Shown here: in pieces, positions 25,482 through 33,415 of the stretch
How the letters are laid out: every line of letters begins with the position of its first letter
How positions within the stretch are numbered: the first letter of the stretch is position 1
Position numbers and translations under genes: made by a program
Notes under the pieces: model-generated
What the model saw: the letters and a program-made list of their open reading frames with translations, nothing else
What the model was told of the DNA's origin: nothing
The model's database searches: none
DNA from: Falsiroseomonas sp051860665
Lineage (GTDB): Bacteria; Pseudomonadota; Alphaproteobacteria; Acetobacterales; Acetobacteraceae
NCBI RefSeq assembly: GCF_051860665.1
Contig: NZ_JBHYDM010000013.1
Span: 1 to 64,000, forward strand
Reading direction: 5' to 3'
DNA: 64,000 nucleotides

Positions 25482-25509
25482 GCGCCCGGTCAGGGGGGTG
25501 ACCGGGCGC
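25482..25509 (-). promoter_or_regulatory. Strong leader hairpin before the ureohydrolase start
   Basis: GCGCCCGGTCA and TGACCGGGCGC form a perfect 11-bp stem with a six-nucleotide loop (C6 in the transcript, G6 on the plus strand), ending 24 nt before the ATG at 25458. There is no T-tract, so it is not a classical terminator. It could be an attenuator, RNase block or protein site. Confidence 0.45.
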
Positions 25510-25655
25510 CAACGCTCAAACTTCCGATCGGAATGGTCGGGCGAGCCGGCAGGGGAACCGGGCCTCGTCCGCCGGCGATAGTCGGCCGGCGCCTGCATGA
25601 TAGCGCGGGGCGGGCCCCGGTTGCAAAAGACGTTTGCGGGAGCAGCCCCAGATTA

Positions 25656-25780
25656 TGCCGCGCGCCGCAGATCCAGGCTGCAGTCCCTGGCGCAGCCTCA
25701 GGCTGCAAACTCTGGCGCAGCCTCAGGCTGCGATCCCTGGCGCAGCCTCAGGCTGCAGTCCCTGGCGCAGCCTCAGGCTG
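25656..25780. repeat. 25-bp tandem repeat, four good copies and one degenerate
   Basis: Exact 25-bp period: units at 25681-25705, 25706-25730, 25731-25755 and 25756-25780, with a weaker copy at 25656-25680. The core CTGGCGCAGCCTCAGGCTG is identical in all four; only the first 4-6 bases vary. Each core contains the inverted repeat GCAGCCT-C-AGGCTGC, so transcripts of either strand would form serial hairpins. The last unit contains the stop codon of the gamma-Glu-GABA hydrolase (25773-25775). The 314-bp gap 25459-25772 otherwise holds only the leader hairpin and no credible gene. Confidence 0.85.
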
Positions 25781-26573
25781 CGACGCGGCTGGCCTCCGGC
25801 CGCTGCCCGGCCGCCCAGGCCGCGGTGGCGGCGCCGAAAGCGGCAAAAATGGCGGCGGAGCGGGCATCCTGCTCCCAGTCATATTCCGGGTGCCATTGCA
25901 CGCCGAGCACGAAGCCCGGCGCATCCGCCACGCGCACCGCCTCGATGGTGCCATCCGGCGCCCAGGCTTCCGCCACCAGCCGCGGCGCCAGGCGGCAGAC
26001 ACCCTGGTTGTGCAGCGAATTCACCGGCACCGCCTCCGCCCGGAAGGGCGCGCCGGCGCGGGTCCAGATGCGCGCCAACTGGCCATCGGGCGCGATCCGC
26101 ACCGCATGCGCCTTGCCGGTGCGCACCCCCGGCAGCTTCTGGTCGGAGGGGGTGGAATGGTCCATCCGCCCCGGCAGGTCCTGGATCCGCTGGTCCAGCG
26201 ATCCGCCGAGGGCCACGTTCAGCTCCTGGAAGCCGCGGCAGATCGCCAGCACCGGCAGGCCGGCCGCGATGGCCGCGCGGATCAGCGGCAGGGTGGTGGA
26301 ATCCCGCTGCGGATCCTCCGGCGTGCCCTCCGCATGGGCGGGGCCATCATAGTAGTTGGGGTGCACATTGGACCGGCTGCCGGTCAGCATCAGCCCATCG
26401 AGGCGCGGCAGGATATCCGGCACCAGCGCCTCCCCGGCCGCGGGCAGCAGCACCGGCACGGCGCCGATCGGCCCCAGCGAGACCCGGATATAACTATCCG
26501 AGGCGGCATGGTTCGGCGTGCCGAACAGGCCAAAGGCTTTCACACAGCAGGAAATACCGACCATCGCGCGCAT
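25773..26573 (-). CDS. Gamma-glutamyl-gamma-aminobutyrate hydrolase family protein (class I GATase-like)
   Basis: A 266-residue peptidase C26 / PuuD-type hydrolase. The nucleophile elbow is AICRGFQELNVALGG with Cys112; the His-Glu pair lies in GVQWHPE (His228, Glu230). PuuD releases GABA from gamma-Glu-GABA in putrescine degradation. I chose ATG 26573; an upstream ATG at 26645 adds residues without family resemblance and an ATG at 26564 has no ribosome site. The last residues, about PEASRVAA, are encoded by or next to the 25-bp repeat, suggesting that repeat insertion set the present C terminus. The TctC-type gene is divergent. Confidence 0.88.
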   Translation of the reverse strand: MRAMVGISCCVKAFGLFGTPNHAASDSYIRVSLGPIGAVPVLLPAAGEALVPDILPRLDGLMLTGSRSNVHPNYYDGPAHAEGTPEDPQRDSTTLPLIRAAIAAGLPVLAICRGFQELNVALGGSLDQRIQDLPGRMDHSTPSDQKLPGVRTGKAHAVRIAPDGQLARIWTRAGAPFRAEAVPVNSLHNQGVCRLAPRLVAEAWAPDGTIEAVRVADAPGFVLGVQWHPEYDWEQDARSAAIFAAFGAATAAWAAGQRPEASRVAA

Positions 26574-26789
26574 CGGCCAAACTTCACGCCGCCACATGGC
26601 AGGATCAAGACAATCTTTGGCCGAATGGATGCGCGTCGCACGCATGGCAGCCCGGCCCTGCCGCTTTTCGCGGCGCCCGACGCCCGCTTTGGCGGCGAAG
26701 CGCGGCGCCTTGCGGCGCCAGCGCGCATGGTTGCTGTTGCGCGCCGCACGCCAGGCCGCATGATGGGCGCATCAGGACGGAGACGGGGC

Positions 26790-27764
26790 ATGCTGGGGCG
26801 TCGCGAGGTTTTGGCCGGTTTGGGGATGGCGGCGCTGGCCGCCGCGCCGGGGGCACGGGCCCAGGGGGCATGGCCGGACCGGCCGCTGCGCTGGATCGTG
26901 GGCTATCCGCCCGGCGGCGCATCGGATGCCTTCGCGCGGCTGATCGCAGCCCAGATGGGCCCGCGCCTCGGCCAGAATGTGGTGGTGGAGAACCGCCCCG
27001 GCGGCGGCGCCGTGCTGGCCAGCGAGATCGTCGCCCGCAGCCCGGCCGATGGCTATACCTGGATGCATGTCGACAACGGCATCCTGGTCTACAACCCGGC
27101 GCTCTATTCGCGCCTGCCCTACAATCCCGACCGCGATTTTTCGGGCGTCGGCTTCATCGGCCGCTTCCCGCTGTTCATCGTGGTGCGACCGGACCACCCG
27201 GTGCGGGATTTCGCCGGGCTGGTCGAGGCCTCGAAGTCGCGCGCGCCGACCTACGGCACCCCGGCCGTCGCCTCCCCGCACCACCTGGCGATGGAATTGG
27301 TCAAACGGCGCACCGGGCTGGCGGCGGAGCATGTGCCCTATCGCGGCGGCCCGGCGGCGATGCAGGACCTGCTGGCCGGCAATGTCGACGTGGTGGTGAT
27401 CGACACCGCCACCGGCACCCCCTTCATCAAGGACAACCGCGTCCGCGCCCTGTGCGTGATGAGCGAGACGCGCAGCGCGCTGTTCCCGGATGTGCCGACG
27501 CTGCGCGAGCTCGGCCATGCGGAGGCGGTCGCCTATGGCTGGCAGGGCATGTCGGTGCCCGCCGGCACCCCCGCCCCCGTGGTCGATCGCCTGGCGCAGG
27601 AGATGGTGCGCGCCATGACCTCCGCCGATATCGCGCGGCGTCTGGCCGATCTCGGCATCGAATACCAGCCCTGGACCCCCGCGCAATTCGCCGAATTCGT
27701 GCAGCGCGAGAATGCCGTCTGGCGGCCGCTGATCCGGGAGCTGGGCATCCGCCTGGACGGCTGA
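26790..27764 (+). CDS. Bug/TctC-type periplasmic solute-binding protein
   Basis: A 324-residue tripartite tricarboxylate transporter receptor homologue. The N terminus MLGRREVLAGLG followed by a hydrophobic run and ARAQG is a Tat-like signal peptide. Family landmarks are PDRPLRWIVGYPPGGASD, VVVENRPGGGAVLASE, PDGYTW-like PADGYTW, HVPYRGGPAAMQDLLAG and a VPTLRELG segment. A GGAG site precedes ATG 26790. Such proteins bind carboxylates or other organic acids in the periplasm. No TctA or TctB membrane gene lies nearby, so it is an orphan receptor, as is common in this lineage. The ligand is unknown. Confidence 0.92.
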   Translation: MLGRREVLAGLGMAALAAAPGARAQGAWPDRPLRWIVGYPPGGASDAFARLIAAQMGPRLGQNVVVENRPGGGAVLASEIVARSPADGYTWMHVDNGILVYNPALYSRLPYNPDRDFSGVGFIGRFPLFIVVRPDHPVRDFAGLVEASKSRAPTYGTPAVASPHHLAMELVKRRTGLAAEHVPYRGGPAAMQDLLAGNVDVVVIDTATGTPFIKDNRVRALCVMSETRSALFPDVPTLRELGHAEAVAYGWQGMSVPAGTPAPVVDRLAQEMVRAMTSADIARRLADLGIEYQPWTPAQFAEFVQRENAVWRPLIRELGIRLDG

Positions 27765-27774
27765 GCAGGGCCGG

Positions 27775-27799
27775 GCCGGCGCGCGCAACGCCGGCTTAA
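27775..27799 (+). terminator. Hairpin after the TctC-type gene
   Basis: GCCGGCG (27775-27781) pairs with CGCCGGC (27789-27795) across a 7-nt loop, 11 nt after the stop codon, and is followed by TTAATCTT. It is a plausible terminator with a weak U-tract. Confidence 0.5.
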
Positions 27800-27878
27800 T
27801 CTTCCCGCGGCATACTGCGGTCTCGGCCCCGTGCCGCGCCGCCAGAAGGGCGAACCCGAAACCCGGGAGCCCTTCCTC

Positions 27879-28025
27879 ATGCCCGCCACCTTCCCCTTCG
27901 CCCTTCTCGGCTTCCGCGCCCGCAGCCCGGTGCGCGACTTCCTGCGCGGCCTACGCCGCTGGCTGACCTATCGGCCGGAGCGGCGCTACCTCGGCGGCGG
28001 CGAGCGCAAGCCCTTCGCCGGCTGA
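27879..28025 (+). CDS. Possible small basic protein (48 aa)
   Basis: ATG 27879 opens a 48-codon frame, preceded at some distance by CGGGAG. The product starts hydrophobic (MPATFPFALLGF) and becomes strongly basic and aromatic (LRRWLTYRPERRYL). It overlaps antisense by 75 bp the 3' end of the last ABC ATPase gene, whose tail there is poorly conserved-looking. An in-frame upstream ATG at 27831 is also possible. No family is recognised. It could be a chance frame in high-GC DNA. Confidence 0.3.
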   Translation: MPATFPFALLGFRARSPVRDFLRGLRRWLTYRPERRYLGGGERKPFAG

Positions 28026-28691
28026 GCCCAGCACGCCATCGGCCATCGGCAGCACAAGGTCGGCATGGCCGAGGGCGCAGCGCTCATGCGTCGCGGCCAG
28101 GATGGCGGGACCGCCCGGCGCCCGGCGGATGCCATCGAGCAGGGTGCAGATCTCCAGCGCGGTCGCCGGATCCAGGGCTGCGGTCGGCTCGTCCAGCAGC
28201 AGGATGCGGGGCGAGAGGCAGAGCAGCCGGGCGAGCGCCGCGCGCTGCCGCTGGCCGCCGGAGAGCCCCGCCGGATGCCGGTCCAGTGCCGCCGCCGGCA
28301 CGCCGCAACGAGCCAGCGCGGCCAGGGCCAGCGCATCCCGCGCCGGTCCATCCGCGCCCAGCCCGTGCAGCGCCAGCGCCGCGCGGAATTGCGGCCGCAG
28401 CGCCAGCGCCGGGTTGAAGGCACGCGCCGTATCCTGCGGCAGCAGCAGCACCCGGCGATGCCAGGCCCGCCGCGCCGCGCCCGGCGGCGGCAGCGCCGCG
28501 CCATCCAGCGTAATCTCCCCCGCATCCGCCGCGCGCAGCCCGGCCAGCAGCCGCAGCAGCGAGGATTTGCCGCAGCCGGAGGGGCCGGACAGCGCCACCC
28601 AGGCACCTTCGGGCACCAACAGGCTCACCCCCGCCACGGCCGGCCGCGCCGCGCCGGGGTAGCGCAGGCTCAGGTTGCGGGCCCGCAGCAT
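27951..28691 (-). CDS. ABC transporter ATP-binding protein, peptide/nickel type (last gene of operon)
   Basis: A 246-residue nucleotide-binding subunit. Walker A is GPSGCGKSS (about residues 36-44), the Q-loop region reads LLLPQDTARAFNPALAL, the signature is LSGGQRQRAALARLL, Walker B is ILLLDEPTAALDP, and the switch histidine is in ATHERCA. The AFNP segment after the Q-loop is typical of the oligopeptide/nickel (OppF/DppF) subfamily. It lacks the usual C-terminal oligopeptide-binding extension. Its ATG overlaps the stop of the preceding ATPase gene. Confidence 0.92.
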   Translation of the reverse strand: MLRARNLSLRYPGAARPAVAGVSLLVPEGAWVALSGPSGCGKSSLLRLLAGLRAADAGEITLDGAALPPPGAARRAWHRRVLLLPQDTARAFNPALALRPQFRAALALHGLGADGPARDALALAALARCGVPAAALDRHPAGLSGGQRQRAALARLLCLSPRILLLDEPTAALDPATALEICTLLDGIRRAPGGPAILAATHERCALGHADLVLPMADGVLGSAGEGLALAAAEVAPLRPIGQPAA

Positions 28692-29452
28692 CAGGCGGCC
28701 GCGCCGAAGCGCAGCGCCGCCACCAGCTCCCGCCCCGCGCTGGAGGCCGGGCGATGCGCCAGCCGCGCGGCGGGCCCCTCCTCGGCGATGGCGCCGTCCT
28801 GCAGCACCAGCATGCGGTCGCACAAGGTGGTGGCGGCCGGCAGGTCGTGGGTGACCAGCACCAGCGCCATGCCCTGCGCGCGCCTGCGCTCCGCCAGCAG
28901 GCGCAGCAGCGCCGCACCGGTCGCCTCGTCCAGCGCGCTGGTCGGCTCATCCGCCACCAGCACGGCCGGGGATTGCGCCAGGCAGCAGGCGAGCGCCGCA
29001 CGCTGCCCCTGGCCGCCCGAGAGGCGATGCGGGTGGCGCGCGGCGAATTCCGCCGGCAGGCCGACCTCCGCCAGGCAGGCCGCCACCGCGCCCGCATCCG
29101 CTGGCCGGCCGGCGGCGCGCAGCGTCTCCGCCACCTGGGTGCCGATGGTCAACTGCGGATGCAGCGCCGCGATCGCCTCCTGCGGCAGCCAGGCGACATG
29201 CCCCGAAAGGCCGCGCCGCCGCGCCCCCGCCACCGGCGCCGCGCCGCCCGGCCAGGCAAGGGTGCCGCCCAGCTCCGCGCCCGGCACCGGCAGCCCGGCC
29301 AGCATCCGGCCGAGCGTGGTCTTACCGCAGCCGGACCGCCCGACCACCGCCAGCGCCTCCGCCGGCGCCAGCTCCAGCGAGACGCCGCGCAGCGCCACCA
29401 GCCCGGGATAGGCGGCGGCGAGGTCGCGGGCCGAGAGGACGGAGGGCGTCAC
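28691..29452 (-). CDS. ABC transporter ATP-binding protein, peptide/nickel type (first ATPase)
   Basis: A 253-residue ATPase: Walker A VGRSGCGKTT, Q-loop WLPQEAIAALHPQLTIG, signature LSGGQGQRAALACCL, Walker B AVLVADEPTSALDE and H-switch LVTHDLPAATTL. The ALHP motif and order place it with OppD/DppD partners. It pairs with the next ATPase to power the two permeases. The start is taken as GTG 29452, which overlaps the TGA of the methyltransferase gene (GTGA), so translation is probably coupled. Confidence 0.9.
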   Translation of the reverse strand: MTPSVLSARDLAAAYPGLVALRGVSLELAPAEALAVVGRSGCGKTTLGRMLAGLPVPGAELGGTLAWPGGAAPVAGARRRGLSGHVAWLPQEAIAALHPQLTIGTQVAETLRAAGRPADAGAVAACLAEVGLPAEFAARHPHRLSGGQGQRAALACCLAQSPAVLVADEPTSALDEATGAALLRLLAERRRAQGMALVLVTHDLPAATTLCDRMLVLQDGAIAEEGPAARLAHRPASSAGRELVAALRFGAAA

Positions 29453-30129
29453 GCCTCGGCGCGCGTCGCGACGATCAGGTAGCGCTCGTGCTTCGGCGCC
29501 TCGGTCCAGAGCGCGGCGTCCATCAGCGGTACCACCTGCGGATTGGCAAAACCGGCCTCGATCAGCGGCGCGGCGAGCTGTTCGGCCGGGCGGCCGCCGA
29601 ACAGCGGCAGGGCGCCGTGGATCGCGGCATATTCGTCGCGCGCCTGCATGTCCCACCAGGCGCCCTCCACCAGCGCCACCCGACCGCCGGGGCGCAGCAG
29701 GTCGCGCCAGGCGCGCAGGGCGCGGGCGGGGTCGGGCAGGGTCCAGAGCACATGCCGCTCCACCACCAGGTCGAATTTTTCTGAACCCAGGCCTGGCGCC
29801 TCGGCATCCGCCGCCAGGAAGGGCACGTCGAGGCCGCGCGCGGCGGCCTTGGGGCGGGCGAGGGCCAGCATCTCCTCCGCCAGGTCGATGCCGGTGGCGC
29901 GGTGGCCAGCCTCGGCCAGCAGCAGCGCCAGGAAGCCGGTGCCGCAGCCGACATCCAGAACATCCAGCGCCGGCGTGGCGGGGGCGAGCTGCGCCAGCAC
30001 CGCCCGCCAGGCGGCATCCTGCGCCGGGTTCAGCAGGCCATGCGTCGGGCCGGCGTCGAAATCCGCGGCGCGGCGGTTCCAATGCGCGATGACCGCGGCC
30101 TTGGTGGGCTCAAGGGTGGTGTTGCTCAT
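29449..30129 (-). CDS. Class I SAM-dependent methyltransferase inside the ABC operon
   Basis: A 226-residue Rossmann methyltransferase. SAM motif I is VLDVGCGTGFLALLLA, motif II region GIDLAEEMLALA, the post-II acid is in AADAEAPG, and motif IV is FDLVVERHVLWTL. The N terminus VIAHWNRRAADFD resembles ubiquinone/menaquinone-type methyltransferases. It is locked in the operon by ATGA overlap with the permease upstream and GTGA overlap with the ATPase downstream. A role in modifying or releasing the transported ligand is inferred. No substrate can be named. Confidence 0.9.
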   Translation of the reverse strand: MSNTTLEPTKAAVIAHWNRRAADFDAGPTHGLLNPAQDAAWRAVLAQLAPATPALDVLDVGCGTGFLALLLAEAGHRATGIDLAEEMLALARPKAAARGLDVPFLAADAEAPGLGSEKFDLVVERHVLWTLPDPARALRAWRDLLRPGGRVALVEGAWWDMQARDEYAAIHGALPLFGGRPAEQLAAPLIEAGFANPQVVPLMDAALWTEAPKHERYLIVATRAEA

Positions 30130-30929
30130 GATCCGCTCCGTCGGGTGGGATAGGGCATCAGGCCGAGATGGCCGCGCAGGCTGGCGGCCAGGGTGGAGGC
30201 CAGCAGCAGGCTGGCGGCGATGGCGCCGGCCGGCGCGGCAAGCAGCCAGGGCGCATCCAGGAACCAGTCCCGCGCCTCCGCCGCCATGCCGCCCCAGGAG
30301 GGGGCGGGCGGCGGCGCGCCGAGGCCGAGGAAGGCGAGCGTGGCCAGCAGCACCACCGCCGCCCGCAGTTTGACCAGCCCCAGCCAGAGCAGCGGTCCGG
30401 CGAGATTGGGCAGCACCTCCCGCGCCAGGATCGCCGTCGGCCCGAAGCCGATGGACCGCGCGCCCTCGACGAAGGGCTCGCCCAGCACGCGCCGCGCCTC
30501 GCCGCGCAGGATCCAGTGCAGATCGGCCCAGAGCACCAGCGCCACACACAGCACCTGCGCCCCGGCGCCGCGCCCGGCCAGCGCCAGCACCACCAGCGGC
30601 AGCCAGAGCGGCGGGAAGGAGAGCAGCGCCTGCGCCGTGCCGCAGAGCGCGCGGCCGGCCGGCCTGCCATCCAGCCAGGCGGCGGGCAGTGCGGTGGCCA
30701 GCGCCAGGGCCAGCCCGGCGCCAAGCCCGGCCAGTGCCAGGCCGAGGCTGGCCGGCGCCGCCGCCAGCAGCCGCGCCGCCACGTCCCGCCCCAGGGGGTC
30801 GGTGCCCAGCGGGTGTTCCAGGCTGGGCGGCAGCAGCCGGTGCGGCGAAAGCGCCAGCGGATCCGGCAGCAGCCAGGCGGCCAGCCCCGCCAGCAGCAGA
30901 AGGCCCAGCCAGGGCAGGGCCCGGATCAC
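30126..30929 (-). CDS. ABC transporter permease, DppC/NikC type
   Basis: A 267-residue integral membrane protein with about six hydrophobic segments. HPLGTDPLGRDV after the first segment is the hallmark of the DppC/OppC/NikC branch. The EAA coupling loop reads about EGARSIGFGPTAILAREVLP. It forms the translocation channel with the DppB-type partner encoded just upstream. Start and stop codons overlap both neighbours by four bases. Confidence 0.92.
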   Translation of the reverse strand: MIRALPWLGLLLLAGLAAWLLPDPLALSPHRLLPPSLEHPLGTDPLGRDVAARLLAAAPASLGLALAGLGAGLALALATALPAAWLDGRPAGRALCGTAQALLSFPPLWLPLVVLALAGRGAGAQVLCVALVLWADLHWILRGEARRVLGEPFVEGARSIGFGPTAILAREVLPNLAGPLLWLGLVKLRAAVVLLATLAFLGLGAPPPAPSWGGMAAEARDWFLDAPWLLAAPAGAIAASLLLASTLAASLRGHLGLMPYPTRRSGS

Positions 30930-31834
30930 GCGATGCGCGCCGCGGTCGGGCGCGGATCCAGCGCCGCCTGCGCCGCCTCCGCGACGAAGCGGGCCACCAG
31001 GAAGCCGGTGCCGGCGGCCAGCATGGCGGCGCGCAGCAGCGGCAGGTCGCCATGCTGCAAGGCGAGCACCGCAAGCCTGCCGAGGCCCGGCAGGGCAAAG
31101 ACCGTCTCCATCACCAGCGCCCCGCCCAGCAGATAGCCCGCCTGCAAGGCGCCGAAGCGCGCCAGCAGGGCCGAGGCCGGCAGCAGCCGGTAGGCAAGCA
31201 GGCGGCGCGTGGCGGAAAGGCCCCGCGCCTCGGCGAAAATCGCAAAAGGTTCGGTGGCGATGGCGCGCAGCCCGTCCTGCAGGATCAGCGCCAGCTTCAC
31301 CGCGAGCGCACCGGCCAGCAGCGCCGCCGGCAGCAGCAGCGACCGGATTCCCGAAAAGCCTGCGGCCGGCACCCAGCCGAGGCCGACGGCAAACACCTCC
31401 ACCGCCACCACCGCCACGACGAAGCCCGGCACCGCCAGCAGCAGCAGCGGCAGCCGCGCCAGGCGCGCCGGCAGCGCGGCCAGGGCGAGCCCCAGCGCGG
31501 CGCCGGCCGCGACGCCGACCGGCCAGGCAATCAGCGCCAGGCGCAGCGTCACCCCCAGCGCCTCCGCCACCGCTTCACCGGCCGGGCGGCGGAGCCAGGA
31601 GGAGGTGCCGAGATCGCCCCGGAACAGGTCCAGCAGTGGCCGCAGCAGCCGCTCCAGCCAGGGCGCATCCAGGCCAAGGGCGGCGCGCAGCGCGGCGCTG
31701 GCAGCGCTGTCGCCCTCCGGCCCGATCTGCCGGCTGACCGGATCGCCCAGCAGATCCGCCGCGACGCCGAGCACCAGCAGCGCGATCAGCAAGGCGATCG
31801 CGCCGCCGAGCAGGCTGCGCAGCGCGGCTGTCAC
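30926..31834 (-). CDS. ABC transporter permease, DppB/NikB type
   Basis: A 302-residue permease. Landmarks are LGLDAPWLERLLRPL followed by LFRGDLGTS, the coupling helix region FAEARGLSATRRLLAYRLLP, and GALVMETVFALPGLGRLAV near the C terminus. These are standard for DppB/OppB/NikB. The first periplasmic part is short compared with classical OppB. It overlaps the stop of the binding-protein gene by four bases. Confidence 0.92.
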   Translation of the reverse strand: MTAALRSLLGGAIALLIALLVLGVAADLLGDPVSRQIGPEGDSAASAALRAALGLDAPWLERLLRPLLDLFRGDLGTSSWLRRPAGEAVAEALGVTLRLALIAWPVGVAAGAALGLALAALPARLARLPLLLLAVPGFVVAVVAVEVFAVGLGWVPAAGFSGIRSLLLPAALLAGALAVKLALILQDGLRAIATEPFAIFAEARGLSATRRLLAYRLLPASALLARFGALQAGYLLGGALVMETVFALPGLGRLAVLALQHGDLPLLRAAMLAAGTGFLVARFVAEAAQAALDPRPTAARIA

Positions 31835-33348
31835 GCGGCGCGCGGGCGCAGCGCCGCGAAGTCCAGCCTTCCATGCGCGGTGCGCGGCATCTCGACGCCG
31901 GCGGCCACGCCATAGGCGGCCTTGGGGAAGGCGAGGAAGCTGGCCGGCGCATCCGCCTTGGCCACCACCATCAGCGCTTCCGCCGCGCGCAGCCGGGCCG
32001 CCGCATCGCCCTCCGCCATATAGGCGGAGAGCAGCGCCGCCAGCCGCGCATCCGGCCGGTAGCCCATGCTGCCCTTGAGAAACCCGTTCTCGGCATAGAA
32101 GGCGGTGAAGGGGCGCACCGCGTCATGCGCGTGGTTGTCGAGCGCGGTCACCACGAACATCCGCCCGCGCTCCTGCGCCGCCAGGCGGCGCGCATCGAAG
32201 GCGGCGGCGATGCTCTCCAGCGGGTTGATGCGCACGGCAAAGCCGCCGCGCGCCATCTGCGCCTGCAGCACCTGGGCCGCCTGGATCTCGGCCGGGGGCG
32301 TGTCCAGCTCGACGGCCAGCGGCGTGGTGATCCCGGCCTCCCGCAGCAGGGCGCGGGCGCGGTCCGGGTCGTGGTCGGAGAGCGGGAAGGCTTGCGTGTA
32401 GCCGCCGAAGCCGGTGGGGACGACGCCGGTCGCGACATCGGCAAAATCGCCCCAGGTGGCCTCGGCCAGGGCCTTGCGGTCGATCGCGTGATGCACGGCC
32501 AGCCGCACCCGCGCATCGTCGAAGGGCGGGCGGAACCAGAAGGAAAGGTATTGCGTGCGCGCGCCGGGCTGCATCACCAGCCGCGCGCCACGCGCCACCC
32601 GGGCGGCCAGGCCCGGCGGGATATCGCCCGCGATCTGCGCCCCGCCGGAAAGCAGATCCGCCACGCGGGTCGAGGCTTCCGGCACCGCGCGCACGGTGAT
32701 GCGGCCGAAGCCGGGGGCGGGCAGCGCCCAATGCGCGCCGGTCGCCTCCAGCTCCACCCGCTCCCCCGGCCGCCAGGCGGCCAGCTTCCAGGGGCCGGAG
32801 CCGATCGGGCGGGTGCGGAAGGGCGCATCGGGGGCCGCGAGCTGGGCGGCGGAAAGCACCGGCACGGCGCCCACGATCTGCGGCAGAAGGCCGGTCGGGA
32901 CGGAGGTGTGCAGCAGCAGGGTGGTGTCGTCCGGTGCCTCCGCCCGCTGCATCGGCTGCACCTGCAGGCGCAGGCCGGACCGGTTGGCGGGGTCCAGCAG
33001 GAAGGCGAAGGTGGCCGCCGCATCGCGCGCCGTCAGACTGGTGCCGTCATGGAAGCGCGCATCGCCGCGGATGGTGAAGCGCCAGGTGGTGGGTGCCACG
33101 CGTTCCCAGGCGGTCGCCAGCGCCGGCACCAGGTGCCCCTCGGCATCGCGCTCGATCAGCGGGTCGAAGATCAGGCTGGTCGGGATGGTGAAGTCCAGGC
33201 TGCGCATCGGATCGATCGCCGAGAGGTCGCGGGTCTCGGAGAACTGGCTGACGGCGAGCGTGGCGGGGGCGCCCTGCGCCAGCGGATGCCGGGGCAGGGC
33301 CCCGGATGCGGCCAGGGCGAGCAGCAGGGACCGGCGGGACAGATGCAT
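31831..33348 (-). CDS. ABC transporter substrate-binding protein, family 5
   Basis: A 505-residue SBP_bac_5 protein. MHLSRRSLLLALAASGALP is a Tat-like signal with twin arginine, cleaved around PLAQG. Family landmarks are DPLIERDAEGHLVPALATAW, WRFTIRGDARFHDGTSLTA, PIGSGPWKLAAW and VRLAVHHAIDRKALAEATWG. Family 5 members bind peptides, nickel or metal chelates such as opine metallophores. GGAGG lies 7 nt before ATG 33348. It leads a six-gene overlapping operon and sits 40 bp downstream of a Fur-box-like palindrome, which argues for a metal-related ligand. The ligand assignment is inference. Confidence 0.92.
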   Translation of the reverse strand: MHLSRRSLLLALAASGALPRHPLAQGAPATLAVSQFSETRDLSAIDPMRSLDFTIPTSLIFDPLIERDAEGHLVPALATAWERVAPTTWRFTIRGDARFHDGTSLTARDAAATFAFLLDPANRSGLRLQVQPMQRAEAPDDTTLLLHTSVPTGLLPQIVGAVPVLSAAQLAAPDAPFRTRPIGSGPWKLAAWRPGERVELEATGAHWALPAPGFGRITVRAVPEASTRVADLLSGGAQIAGDIPPGLAARVARGARLVMQPGARTQYLSFWFRPPFDDARVRLAVHHAIDRKALAEATWGDFADVATGVVPTGFGGYTQAFPLSDHDPDRARALLREAGITTPLAVELDTPPAEIQAAQVLQAQMARGGFAVRINPLESIAAAFDARRLAAQERGRMFVVTALDNHAHDAVRPFTAFYAENGFLKGSMGYRPDARLAALLSAYMAEGDAAARLRAAEALMVVAKADAPASFLAFPKAAYGVAAGVEMPRTAHGRLDFAALRPRAA

Positions 33349-33387
33349 CGGGGGCCTCCAGGGCGCGGCTGGAGGACCTACTGCCCC

Positions 33388-33408
33388 TGCAACTCATTCG
33401 CAAATGAA
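33388..33408 (-). promoter_or_regulatory. Fur-box-like operator in front of the ABC operon
   Basis: The minus strand reads TTTCATTTGCGAATGAGTTGCA. It contains the 7-1-7 imperfect palindrome TGCGAAT-G-AGTTGCA (33388-33402) and an overlapping perfect TCATT/AATGA pair, as in overlapping Fur-family arrays. A possible -35 TTGCGA (33401-33406) and -10 TAGGTC 17 nt later overlap it. It sits in a 67-bp gap, 40 bp from the binding-protein start. Confidence 0.5.
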
Positions 33409-33415
33409 AGCGCGG

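Noticed and set aside
25459..25620. Guanidine riboswitch (ykkC types) before the ureohydrolase
   Set aside because: A GGACGAGG string is present on the minus strand, but the rest of the ykkC-III core and any ykkC-I or mini-ykkC pattern are missing. I keep only the plain hairpin.
25395..26789. Upstream extension of the TctC-type frame to 25395
   Set aside because: It lies antisense to the gamma-Glu-GABA hydrolase, has no family similarity, and the real protein starts at 26790 with a signal peptide and ribosome site.
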